NCBI GenBank assembly: GCA_948524275.1
Contig: CAOSLI010000005.1
Coordinates: 1 to 64,000 of the forward strand
Length of the DNA stretch: 64,000 nt
Direction: 5' to 3'
Source: an uncultured Clostridia bacterium
GTDB lineage: Bacteria > Bacillota > Clostridia > TANB77 > CAG-508
Shown: piece by piece, positions 38,030 to 47,552 of the stretch
Position numbering within the stretch: the first letter of the stretch is position 1
Layout: every line of letters begins with the position of its first letter
The notes under the pieces: generated by a model
What the model was told of the DNA's origin: nothing
The model's database searches: none
What the model saw: only the letters and a program-made list of their open reading frames with translations
Translations under genes and position numbers: made by a program

Positions 38030-39094
38030 GTGGCAAATAAAAAATTAATATCAAAAGACAATGAGAATGAAATTATAGATGTAGAAAGTATATATAGAGA
38101 TATTAAAGAAAAAATATTAATGGCTCGTTCTAAAATGCTAAAACATATTGATACAACTATGACTGAAGTATATTGGTATGTTGGAAAAATAACATATGAG
38201 CTATCTGAAAATAGTACTAAAGCATGTTATGGGAAAAAGATAATAGATGCTTTATCTGTAAAGCTAACTAATGAATTTGGAAGTGGTTTTTCTCCTGTCA
38301 GTATAAGAAGGATGAGAAGATTTTATGAAATGTACCCAATGTGGTCGACAGTGTCGACCGAATTGAGCTGGGCACATTTTCAAGAGTTAATTAAAATAGA
38401 TAGAAAAGAAGAAAGAGAATTTTATGAAGCTGAATCTATTAAATCTAATTGGGGATGTAGAGAACTTCGTAGACAAATCAATACTAAATTATATGATAGA
38501 TATTTAATATCACCTGATAAAAATTTAATAATAGATGATTCTAAAAAAGGATTAATAGAAAAACAACCAGAAGAATTATTAAAAACACCATATATATTTG
38601 AATTTGCAGGATTAAGGGAAAATAGAAATTACTTGGAAACAGATTTAGAAAAAGCATTACTATCACATTTAACAGAATTTTTACTTGAATTAGGCAGAGG
38701 ATTTTCTTTTGTTGCTAGCCAACAGAGAATAAAAATAGGTTCGGAATATTATTATCCAGATTTAGTATTTTACAATAGACTTGCGAAATGTTTTGTTATA
38801 ATAGATTTAAAAATTGGAAAATTAACACATCAAGACATAGGACAAATGCAAATGTATGTAAATTATTATAAAAAGACTCAAATGATAGAAGGGGAAAATG
38901 AGCCAATAGGAATATTATTATGTGCAGATAAAGATGATGCAGTAGTAGAAATGACTTTAGGAGATGAAGTAAAAAATGTATATGCATCAAAATATTTAAC
39001 ATATTTGCCATCTAAAGAAGAATTGATTAAGATAATAAAAGATGAGAAAGAACTTTATGAATTAGCCCATGAAGACGGTAATAATAATGGGTAA
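38030..39094 (+). CDS. DUF1016 (YhcG-like PD-(D/E)XK nuclease) protein
   Basis: 354 residues, GTG 38030 after AAAAGGAGATG. N-terminal DUF1016_N helical domain (ARSKMLKHIDTTMTEVYWYVG, then GSGFSPVSIRRMRRFYEMYP) and C-terminal nuclease domain with DLVFYNRLAKCFVIIDLKIG near 245-265 (catalytic D and D/ExK). The family occurs in defence and mobile islands. It closes the RhuM/radical SAM/BRO cluster. Confidence 0.88.
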   Translation: MANKKLISKDNENEIIDVESIYRDIKEKILMARSKMLKHIDTTMTEVYWYVGKITYELSENSTKACYGKKIIDALSVKLTNEFGSGFSPVSIRRMRRFYEMYPMWSTVSTELSWAHFQELIKIDRKEEREFYEAESIKSNWGCRELRRQINTKLYDRYLISPDKNLIIDDSKKGLIEKQPEELLKTPYIFEFAGLRENRNYLETDLEKALLSHLTEFLLELGRGFSFVASQQRIKIGSEYYYPDLVFYNRLAKCFVIIDLKIGKLTHQDIGQMQMYVNYYKKTQMIEGENEPIGILLCADKDDAVVEMTLGDEVKNVYASKYLTYLPSKEELIKIIKDEKELYELAHEDGNNNG

Positions 39095-39572
39095 ATATAA
39101 GTGGATTAAAAATGATGTTCCAAATGAATTAGTCGTTAAACAAGTATATGGCATAGTATTTTCTGATGAAGGAAAAATACTTTTGAGTTTAGAAGATAAT
39201 AAGTATAAATTGACAGGTGGGCATCCAGAAGAGAAAGATACTTGCTTTGAGGATACCATAAAAAGAGAATTTATAGAAGAACTAAATGTAGAAATAGAAG
39301 ATATAAGTTATTTAGGATACTTACAAGTAGAAGAAGACAACTATAAATATGCCCAAGTTAGAATGATAGCTAAAGTAAAGAAAATAAATGAGATACGACC
39401 TGACTTAGATAATGGAAAAATATATAAAAGATACATTGCAAATCAAAATAATGTAAAAAAATATTTAGATTATAAAGATTTAGCTGGCAATCAAATGCTA
39501 GATGATGCTATAAAGATGGCTAATGAAAAATATAATTTTTGTTATAATGATGATAAAGAATATTTTATATAA
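39087..39572 (+). CDS. Nudix hydrolase
   Basis: About 161 residues. Nudix box GHPEEKDTCFEDTIKREFIEEL near residues 46-67 is complete (GX5EX7REUXEE). Substrate undetermined. Starts at ATG 39087, overlapping the DUF1016 stop by eight bases; an upstream ATG at 39069 is also possible. Confidence 0.85.
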   Translation: MGKYKWIKNDVPNELVVKQVYGIVFSDEGKILLSLEDNKYKLTGGHPEEKDTCFEDTIKREFIEELNVEIEDISYLGYLQVEEDNYKYAQVRMIAKVKKINEIRPDLDNGKIYKRYIANQNNVKKYLDYKDLAGNQMLDDAIKMANEKYNFCYNDDKEYFI

Positions 39573-39588
39573 AAAGGGAAGTGATTTA

Positions 39589-40527
39589 ATGCTAAAAAAA
39601 GAAAATAAAAATAATGAAGATAAAAATTTCGCACATGCCGTTATTAACTGGTACCCAGGTCATATGGCAAAAACGAAAAAGCAGATATTAGAAGACTTAA
39701 AACTAATCGATATAGTAATAGAAGTATTAGATGCTAGAGTACCAATTTCTAGTGGTAATCCAGATGTAAGAGAATACTCAAAAAATAAGAAAAAAATTGT
39801 AATACTTAATAAAGCCGATTTAGCTGACGATAACACTACCAAGATGTGGGTAGAACATTATAAAAAGTTAGGAGTGCCAGCTATAAAAATAGAAGCTAAT
39901 ACTGGGAAAGGGCTAAGTGAAGTAATAAGTACTATAAAAGCAGAAGGCAAGGAAATAATAGAAAAGTTTGCACAAAAAGGAAGAATTGGAAGAACCATAA
40001 AAGTTATGATTCTTGGAATTCCTAATGTAGGAAAATCAACCTTAATAAATAGTCTAGCTAAAAGGCAAGTGGCTAAAGTAGAAAATAGACCAGGAGTAAC
40101 AGTTACAAAGCAATGGATAAAAGTGGATAATGAAATCGAACTTATGGACACGCCTGGAATGCTATGGCCAAAATTAAATGATGAAGGAGTAGCAATTCAT
40201 TTAGGATTTATTAATACAATTGGTAGCCACGCAATTGATAATGAAGAATTAGCATATTATTTATTAAAATATTTATGCGAAAATTATAAAGTAAGAGTAG
40301 AGCAAAGATATGATATTAAAATAGATGATAGCACTTTAAGCGATGAGATAGTTTATGATGATGCAGGAAATGCACTTAATGGCATTATTGGGGTAAGAGA
40401 AGAAATAGCCAAGAAAAGAGGAGCAATCATATCAGGTGGAAGAATAGATGAAAGAAAGGTATCAGATATAATCATAAATGATTTTCAAACAGGAAAGCTT
40501 GGAAAAATCTCAATAGAGAAACCTTAA
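39589..40527 (+). CDS. rbgA: Ribosome biogenesis GTPase RbgA/YlqF
   Basis: 312 residues, circularly permuted GTPase: WYPGHMAKTKKQI near residue 21, G4 ILNKADLADD near 70, G1 GIPNVGKSTLIN near 142, G3 DTPGMLWP near 188, then the ANTAR-like C-terminal domain. Needed for late 50S assembly. ATG 39589 after AAAAGGGAAG. Confidence 0.95.
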   Translation: MLKKENKNNEDKNFAHAVINWYPGHMAKTKKQILEDLKLIDIVIEVLDARVPISSGNPDVREYSKNKKKIVILNKADLADDNTTKMWVEHYKKLGVPAIKIEANTGKGLSEVISTIKAEGKEIIEKFAQKGRIGRTIKVMILGIPNVGKSTLINSLAKRQVAKVENRPGVTVTKQWIKVDNEIELMDTPGMLWPKLNDEGVAIHLGFINTIGSHAIDNEELAYYLLKYLCENYKVRVEQRYDIKIDDSTLSDEIVYDDAGNALNGIIGVREEIAKKRGAIISGGRIDERKVSDIIINDFQTGKLGKISIEKP

Positions 40528-40528
40528 T

Positions 40529-40636
40529 TTCAACCAAAGGGGACGTGCACTTTTGGTTGACCAAAAGGGACAGGTTACACAACATCAACCAAAAGTACGC
40601 GTCCCAAACGGTTGACAATTTGGGACAGGTTGCTGT
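40529..40636 (+). repeat. Dispersed palindromic repeat (rbgA-mrnC gap)
   Basis: Left arm TTCAACCAAAGGGGACGTGC, short spacer ending TTTTGGTTGACC, GGGACAGGTTACACAACAT centre, then an inverted right arm TCAACCAAAAGTACGCGTCC. A further GGGACAGG piece follows. See copies at 41216, 47447, 50578, 52110 and 53244. Confidence 0.8.
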
Positions 40637-40756
40637 AATTAAAATTGTAATAAATAATTTTATAAAATACACAAAATGGACACAAACCTATTGTAAAATA
40701 CTAAAATACAATATAGATTATAACATTAAAAAAATGTAAGAAGAAAGGGAACAAAT

Positions 40757-41179
40757 TTGGAATTTCAAGACGAATTAGTAACAAAGAATGAAAATGAGAT
40801 TAATATGATGTCGCCTTTAACTTGGGCATATGTAGGTGATAGTATATATGAAATGTACATAAGAACATATCTTAGTAATGCAAGCAATTTTAACCCACAT
40901 AAACTACATATTCAATCAATTAAATATGTAAAGGCTGCGGCGCAGGCAGATATTGTGAAGAAACTAGAATTAACAGATGATGAAAAGGAAATAGTAAGAA
41001 GGGGCAGAAATACTGAAAGTCATCATTTGCCTAAAAATGCTTCGCATGAAGAATATGCGTATTCGACAGCATTTGAAGCCCTAATAGGATATTTATATTT
41101 GACTAAGCAAAATGATAGATTGAAAATTATACTAAATAATTGTATTAACATTGTAAATAAGATAATTTCAAATCATTAA
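40757..41179 (+). CDS. mrnC: Mini-ribonuclease III (MrnC)
   Basis: 140 residues, TTG start at 40757 after AAGAAAGGG. RNase III fold without dsRNA-binding domain: LTWAYVGDSIYEMYIR near residue 22 and AFEALIGYLYL near 108 hold the catalytic acids; RRGRNTESHHLPKNAS in between. Matures 23S rRNA 3' and 5' ends in Firmicutes. Confidence 0.93.
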   Translation: MEFQDELVTKNENEINMMSPLTWAYVGDSIYEMYIRTYLSNASNFNPHKLHIQSIKYVKAAAQADIVKKLELTDDEKEIVRRGRNTESHHLPKNASHEEYAYSTAFEALIGYLYLTKQNDRLKIILNNCINIVNKIISNH

Positions 41180-41215
41180 ATGGTAATTTAATTATATAAA
41201 AAATATAAGTTATAT

Positions 41216-41286
41216 AAGGGACCGTCCAAAATGGCTACAATTTCAACCAAAAATCAACCAAAAAGGACCGTCCCTATTGGTTGAAA
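41216..41286 (+). repeat. Dispersed palindromic repeat (mrnC-ABC gap)
   Basis: AGGGACCGTCC near the left end and GGACCGTCCCT near the right, with TTTCAACCAA and TTGGTTGAAAA ends. A shorter variant of the family; ends directly at the ABC exporter's ribosome binding site. Confidence 0.7.
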
Positions 41287-41298
41287 AGGAGAAAAATA

Positions 41299-43531
41299 AT
41301 GTTTAAAGTATTAAAAAATCTTAAAGAATCATGGCTAGCAGTACTGATAATAGTATTGCTTTTATGCGTGCAAGCAGCTACTGATTTAAGACTTCCTGAA
41401 TACACATCACAGATAGTAAATGTAGGGATACAACAAGGTGGTATTGAAGATGCATATCCAGAGGTAATTAGAAAGTCTACATTAGAAAGTATGAGAAACT
41501 TTACAGATAATTACGACATGATAGCTAATAGTTATGAAATATTAGAGAAAACTGATAAGAATTTAGATAAGTATCCACGGACTAAAGAACGAGGAAATCT
41601 ATAAAATAAAAGATATATCAAAAAAAGAAAAAGAAGAACTAAATAAGATAATTGTAAAGCCTATGATTATGGCTGAGATGATTTCTAATCCTGCAATGCT
41701 AAGTCAAATAAAAGAAAGTATGCAAGGTCAGCAAATGCAAGGACAAGTGGCTGATCAGATGCAACAAGCACAATCACAAGAGCTAACTCAGCAACAAATG
41801 CAAGCAGAAATGCTAAGACAAGCAAGTAAAAAAATAGACGAGATGCAGGAAATGATACAAACTCAAGTTGCAATTAGTGCTGTAAAACTAGAATATGAAG
41901 CAATTGGAATGGATGTAAAAGACATATCAAATAATTATATATTAAATACAGGACTTCAAATGCTAGGAATATCGCTAATCACAATGATATGTGCAATTTC
42001 CATTATGCTACTTTCATCAAAAACATCTGCTAAACTTGGTAAGACATTAAGAGAAAAAGTATTCAAAAAAGTATTAACTTTTTCAAATCAAGAGGTAAAT
42101 GAGTTTGGAGCAGCGTCGCTTATAACAAGAAGCACTAATGACATTCAGCAAATACAAATGCTACTTACAATATTATTTAGAGTAGTTGTTTATGCTCCAA
42201 TTATAGCAATTGGTGGACTAATAAAAGTAATATCTACATCAAATTTATCAATGGCATGGATAATAGCTTTAGCAGTATTTTTAATATTTATTATTGTAGG
42301 AATATTGTTTATCACAACAATGCCTAAGTTTAAAAAGAACCAAACTTTAATTGATAAACTTAACTTAGTTGCAAGAGAGATACTTACAGGCTCACCAGTA
42401 ATAAGAGCATTTAATACACAAAAAAGAGAAGAAAATAGATTTGAAAATGCTAATAGTAAACTTATGAAAAATAGCATTTTTGTTAATAGTGCAATGAGTT
42501 TTATGATGCCTATGATGATGTTCGTAATGCAAAGTATAATGCTTTTAATTATTTGGGTTGGTGGACACAATGTTGAAACAGGAATAATGCAAGTTGGAGA
42601 TATGATGGCATTTTTACAATATACAATGCAAATCGTAATGAGCTTCCTTATGATATCAATGGTCTCGATAATGCTTCCAAGAGCTTCAGTATCAGCAAAT
42701 AGAATTAACGAAGTATTAGAAAAAGATCCTGCAATTAAAGATAAGGAAGAATCAAAAGCATTTGATGAAAGCAAAAAAGGTTTAGTAGAATTTAAAAATG
42801 TATCATTCAGATATCCTGATGCGGATACAGAGATTTTAAATGATATAAATTTTGTAGCAAAACCTGGAGAGACAACGGCTATAATTGGAAGTACTGGAAG
42901 TGGTAAATCAACAGTAGTAAATTTGATTCCTAGATTTTTCGATGTAACAGGCGGTGAAATTTGCATTGATGGTGTAAATATTAAAGATGTATCACAAAAA
43001 GATTTAAGGAAAAGAATTGGCTTTGTTCCACAAAAGGGAATGCTATTTTCTGGAACAATAGAGTCAAACATTAAATATGGAAAAGATGTAAGCGAGACAG
43101 AGATGAAAGTTGCAGCGGATATTGCTCAGGCAACTGAATTTATAGAAGAAAAAGAAGATAAGTATAAATCAGAAATAGCCCAAGGTGGAAATAATGTATC
43201 AGGTGGGCAAAAGCAACGTCTATCAATTGCAAGAGCATTAGCGATTGATCCTGAGATATTTGTGTTTGATGATAGTTTCTCAGCACTAGATTTAAAGACT
43301 GATAAAAAACTAAGAGAAGCTTTAAAGGAAAAGACTCAAAATAAAACAGTCATCATTGTTGCACAAAGAGTAAGTACAATAATGAATGCAGAGCAGATAA
43401 TTGTTTTAGAAGATGGAAATATTGTAGGAATTGGAACACATGAAGAATTGCTAGATAACTGCGAGACATACAAGCAAATAGCTTTATCACAATTATCAGA
43501 AGAAGAACTAAGAAGAAAGGAGGTAGATTAG
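41299..43531 (+). CDS. ABC exporter subunit (degenerate-site half), continued through a CGG +1 shift
   Basis: TMD-NBD half transporter, about 743 residues. The first 93 codons carry the first membrane helix (residues about 12-30). At codon 94 the zero frame is CCA CGG ACT and stops at 41604; skipping the C gives GGA CTA AAG AAC and joins to the long frame (GLKNEEIYKIKD), with no missing residues. A Gln/Met-rich extracellular loop follows, then five more helices and the NBD: Walker A GSTGSGKST, signature VSGGQKQR, Walker B VFDDSFS with Asp instead of the catalytic Glu, and Gln in place of the H-loop His. It is therefore the non-hydrolysing half of a heterodimer with 43535-45379. ATG 41299 after AAAGGAGAAAAA. 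Confidence 0.9.
41578..41581 (+). other. Putative CGGN +1 recoding site 5 (CGGA, ABC exporter)
   Basis: Zero frame TAT CCA CGG ACT AAA stops nine codons after the CGG at 41604. +1 frame CCA (C) GGA CTA AAG AAC GAG continues for 650 codons. Confidence 0.87.
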
Positions 43532-43534
43532 TAT

Positions 43535-45379
43535 ATGCCAGGACCAATGGGTGGAGGACCAATGAGAGGTAATAAAACAAAGGCAACACAGGAAAAAGCA
43601 AAGAATTTTAAAGGTACTATTAAGAAGCTATTTAAATCATATCTTGCAAAATACAAGTGGCAACTGTTAGTCGTAATTATATTTGCAATAGCAGGAACAA
43701 TATTTAATATTGTGGGACCAAAAGTTTTGGGAAATGCTACTACCGAAATATATCAGGGCTTAGTAAGTAAAGTCTCAGGTGGAGAAGGAATTAACTTTGG
43801 AAAAATTGCAGAAATACTAATTCAGCTTTTAATACTGTATGTAATAAGTATGTGTTTCTCAGCTATTGAAGGTATTACAATGTCTAGAGTATGTCAGAAA
43901 ATAGCATACAAGATAAGAAATGACTTAGTGCATAAAATAAATAATTTGCCAATGAAATATTTTGACAAAAGAACAAATGGAGAAGTTTTATCAATAATAA
44001 CAAACGATATTGATATGCTATCAAGCAATTTAGATCAAAGCATTACACAGATAATTACATCAATTTGCACAATAATAGGAATTTTAATAATGATGCTTTC
44101 TATAAGCTGGCAAATGACTTTAGTGTCTGTATGTATATTACCCATAACTATTTTTTCTGTTGGTTTTATTGTAAAAAAATCACAAAAATATTTTAAGGCA
44201 CAACAAGATTATTTAGGACATGTAAATGGAAAAGTTGAAGAAACATATGGTGGTCATGTTATTATAAAAGCATTTAACAGTGAAGAAAAAACAATAGCAG
44301 AATTTAAAGAACAAAATGATACACTTTACAATGTAGGTTGGAAATCTCAATTTCTATCAGGACTTATGCATCCAATAATGAATTTTTTAGGAAATGTTTC
44401 ATATGTTGCAATAGCAATTTTAGGTGGATACTATGCAATTAAGGGTAGAATAACTGTAGGAAATATACAATCATTTATTCAATATAGTAAGCAGTTTAAC
44501 CAACCGATAGCACAAGTTGCACAAATTTCGGGTACACTTCAGTTAATGGCAGCGGCTGCTGAGAGGATATTTGAATTTTTAGAAGAAGATGATGAAAAAG
44601 AAAGAATAGATAATGCTAAGAGTGTAAAAGATTTAGATGGTAGCATTGAATTTAAGAATGTAAAATTTGGGTATGATGAAGACAAAATTATTATAAATGA
44701 CTTTAGTGCAAAAGTAAAAGATGGACAAAAAGTTGCAATAGTTGGACCAACAGGTGCTGGAAAAACTACTATGGTAAAACTTCTTATGAGGTTTTATGAT
44801 ATAAATGATGGTGCAATTTATATTGATGGAAATAATATTGCAGATTACAATAGAGGAGAATTAAGGACATTATTTGGAATGGTACTTCAAGATACATGGT
44901 TGTTTAACGGAACAATAAAAGACAATATAAAATATGGCAAGCCTGATGCAACAGATAATGAGGTTGTGGAGGCAGCAAAAGCAGCACATATTCATCACTT
45001 TATAAAAACACTTCCAAATGGATACAACATGGTGCTTAATGAAGAAACATCAAATATATCAGCAGGACAAAAGCAATTACTTACCATTGCTCGTGTAATT
45101 TTAGCAGATCCAAAAATACTAATATTAGATGAAGCAACATCAAGTATTGATACAAGAACGGAACTACAAATTCAATCGGCAATGGATAATCTAATGAAAG
45201 GAAGAACGAGCTTTATTATAGCTCACAGACTTTCAACAATAAAAAATGCAGACTTAATTTTAGTAATGCAACATGGTGATATAGTAGAGCAAGGAAACCA
45301 TGAAGAACTATTAGCTAAAAATGGAGAATATGCTAAATTATATAATTCACAATTCGAAGATTGTGTGGATGAGGCATAG
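43535..45379 (+). CDS. ABC exporter subunit (catalytic half)
   Basis: 614 residues, six membrane helices then NBD: Walker A GPTGAGKTT, signature ISAGQKQLL, Walker B ILDEATSSID with the catalytic Glu and an intact H-loop (IIAHRLST). Starts three bases after its partner's stop, after GGAGGTAGATTAGTAT. Heterodimeric exporters of this kind pump drugs, lipids or peptides; the substrate is not visible. Confidence 0.93.
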   Translation: MPGPMGGGPMRGNKTKATQEKAKNFKGTIKKLFKSYLAKYKWQLLVVIIFAIAGTIFNIVGPKVLGNATTEIYQGLVSKVSGGEGINFGKIAEILIQLLILYVISMCFSAIEGITMSRVCQKIAYKIRNDLVHKINNLPMKYFDKRTNGEVLSIITNDIDMLSSNLDQSITQIITSICTIIGILIMMLSISWQMTLVSVCILPITIFSVGFIVKKSQKYFKAQQDYLGHVNGKVEETYGGHVIIKAFNSEEKTIAEFKEQNDTLYNVGWKSQFLSGLMHPIMNFLGNVSYVAIAILGGYYAIKGRITVGNIQSFIQYSKQFNQPIAQVAQISGTLQLMAAAAERIFEFLEEDDEKERIDNAKSVKDLDGSIEFKNVKFGYDEDKIIINDFSAKVKDGQKVAIVGPTGAGKTTMVKLLMRFYDINDGAIYIDGNNIADYNRGELRTLFGMVLQDTWLFNGTIKDNIKYGKPDATDNEVVEAAKAAHIHHFIKTLPNGYNMVLNEETSNISAGQKQLLTIARVILADPKILILDEATSSIDTRTELQIQSAMDNLMKGRTSFIIAHRLSTIKNADLILVMQHGDIVEQGNHEELLAKNGEYAKLYNSQFEDCVDEA

Positions 45380-45407
45380 ATTTTTAAATGAAATTACTTT
45401 GTTAGCA

Positions 45408-45436
45408 TTGACAAATTTCCCTAAATTAAATATAAT
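45408..45436 (+). promoter_or_regulatory. Perfect sigma-A promoter
   Basis: TTGACA, 17-base spacer, TATAAT; 27 bases before the small membrane protein gene at 45464. Confidence 0.8.
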
Positions 45437-45463
45437 AGTTACGTAAGAAAAGAGGAAAGAGAT

Positions 45464-45682
45464 ATGTTAGGGAAGGTTTGGAAAAAGGTACTTTTCTTTG
45501 TACTAATTATAGCTTGCGTGTTTAATGTAATGATAAAATTAGTAAAAAGAACTTCACTTAAAAATGAAATAGAATCAACAATAAAATATGTTAAAGGTAA
45601 TAGAGTTGTAGAAAATATTGTACCAAATGATGAAGAAACAAAGCAAGTTAGCAAACCGATAATGGTTATAGAAAATGAATAA
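45464..45682 (+). CDS. Small single-pass membrane protein
   Basis: 72 residues: basic N-terminus, one membrane segment (about 9-26), then a charged tail. Own promoter and AGAGGAAAGAGAT site. No family recognised. Followed after 91 bases by a YfhO-like gene; cotranscription is possible. Confidence 0.6.
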   Translation: MLGKVWKKVLFFVLIIACVFNVMIKLVKRTSLKNEIESTIKYVKGNRVVENIVPNDEETKQVSKPIMVIENE

Positions 45683-45773
45683 TATAAAAATAAGGCTTGA
45701 TTGAATTTAAGTAGCAATGCTTATAGTATCAAGCCTTATTATTGTTAATTCAAATAAAATACAAGGAGAACCA

Positions 45774-47499
45774 ATGAAAGCTGTAAAAAAAATAATTGAT
45801 AATAAATTTTTTCCATATATAATTATAACAATTTTATCAATAATAATTTGTATTCCATTATTTGCAATGAATATGTCAGAGTATAATGAAGCAAGAATAC
45901 ATATAGGGAGAATTGTATCAGTAAAACAGATAATATTAGATGGAGTATTTCCAAACTTTATAAGTGCGAAGCATATGATGGGATTTGGATATGCACTTAA
46001 TATTTTTTATGGAATTCTTACAACATATATTCCAGTGCTTATATCATTTATAACTGGATCAGGAATATGGGCGTTAAAGATTTTTACGCTAATTACTGTT
46101 GCTATATCAGGAATAACTATGCATAATTTTGTGTTAGAGATAACAACAGATTCTCAAAAATTAAAAGCATTCAATGTCACAAAATTCACAGCACTTCTTG
46201 CATCTTTAATCTATATTGCTGCACCATATAAACTTACTGATATATATGCAAGAACTGCAGTAGGAGAATACACAGCATTTATATTCATACCACTAGTATT
46301 TAGAGGCTTGTACAAGCTTATAAATGACAAAGAAAAAGCAAATCTATATATAATTATTGGAGCTGTACGGATTAATATTATCACATACAATAACGACTAT
46401 ATATGTGGCAATTTTTGCTGTAACATATTTACTATGTAATTTTAGTAAAGTAAAAAACGCCAAAATTATAAAAAATATTGTTAAAGATGTTTTAATAATT
46501 TTAGTATTAACTGCATTTTATTTGATACCACTTATGGAACATAAGATATATGGAGATTATACAATATTTGATGCCGAATCAATGGGTGCCACAGGATCAG
46601 ATGTATATTCTACTTGCATAGGACTTAAAGAGTGGTTTTCATCTGAATTTTCAAAAAATGAATTTATATTTTCTTTTGGAATAGTTATCACATTTGGGAT
46701 AGTATTGACTCCATTTGCATTCAAGAGAACGAAAAAATTTAATACCTATGCAGATTTTTTAGTATTAGCATTACTTGTACTTTATATGGACACAAAACTA
46801 TTTCCATGGATATTAGCACCAAACTTGCTTACAATTATACAATTTGCATGGAGATTAAATGGATTTTTTATATTTTTTATTTCATACATATGTGCTGTAA
46901 ATATTGTTATAATAGCAGAAATGATAAAGGATAATAGAAAAATAATACCAGTAATTACAATGATTGTAATATTTGTATGTAGTTGGTTTGGAGTAAAGAG
47001 GTATATGCCTGAAGAAGGTTCACAGGGATACAAGAGAGATATAAATTTTGAAAACAGTATTATAAATAGTGAAAAGATTGGACCATATCAAATTAATAGA
47101 GAGTATTTACCACTAAAAGCAGGTAAAAATATTTCATATATTGAAAATAGAGAGAATAGAACATATGTAGTAAACGGAGTGGCTGTTATCAATAATGAAA
47201 ATAAAGATGATTTAATGGATAGCTTAACTGTAACAACCTTAGAAAAGTCAACATTAGAATTTCCATATATTTATTATCATGGTTATACAGTTAAATTAAA
47301 TGGAAAAAATATCAAAACATATGAGTCAGATAATGGATTTTTATGTGCAGATATACAAGAAAGCGGAGATGTAACTATAAAATATACTGGAACTGTTTTA
47401 GAGAAAGTTGGTTATGTAATATCTATAATAGGTCTAATAGCAGTAATCAACCAAAGGGGACGCGCACTTTTGGTTGACCAAAAGGGACAGTCTACATAA
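45774..47499 (+). CDS. YfhO/PTPS-related polytopic membrane protein 1, continued through a CGG +1 shift
   Basis: About 574 residues, many membrane helices, GT-C-like. RIHIGRIVSVKQI and GFGYALNIFYG near residues 40-80 fit the membrane 6-pyruvoyl-tetrahydropterin synthase-related/YfhO group, thought to be glycosyltransferase-like. At codon 199 zero frame is GTA CGG ATT and stops at 46439; skipping the C gives GGA TTA ATA TTA TCA CAT (GLILSHTIT), the family's conserved G-x-x-x-SH segment, and continues to 47499. The last 16 or so residues (INQRGRALLVDQKGQST) are encoded by the inserted palindromic repeat, so the native C-terminus has been replaced. AAGGAGAACC precedes ATG 45774. Confidence 0.82.
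46368..46371 (+). other. Putative CGGN +1 recoding site 6 (CGGA, YfhO-like 1)
   Basis: Zero frame GCT GTA CGG ATT; +1 frame GTA (C) GGA TTA ATA. Same alignment column as site 7. Confidence 0.87.
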
Positions 47500-47530
47500 T
47501 ATCAACCAAAAGTACGCGTCCCCTTTGGTT
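47447..47530 (+). repeat. Dispersed palindromic repeat overlapping a gene end
   Basis: Left arm TCAACCAAAGGGGACGCGCA, GGGACAGTCTACATAATA centre, inverted right arm TCAACCAAAAGTACGCGTCC then CCTTTGG. It contains the stop codon and final codons of the gene before it. Confidence 0.8.
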
Positions 47531-47552
47531 TAAGAGATTTAAGGAGTAAAAT

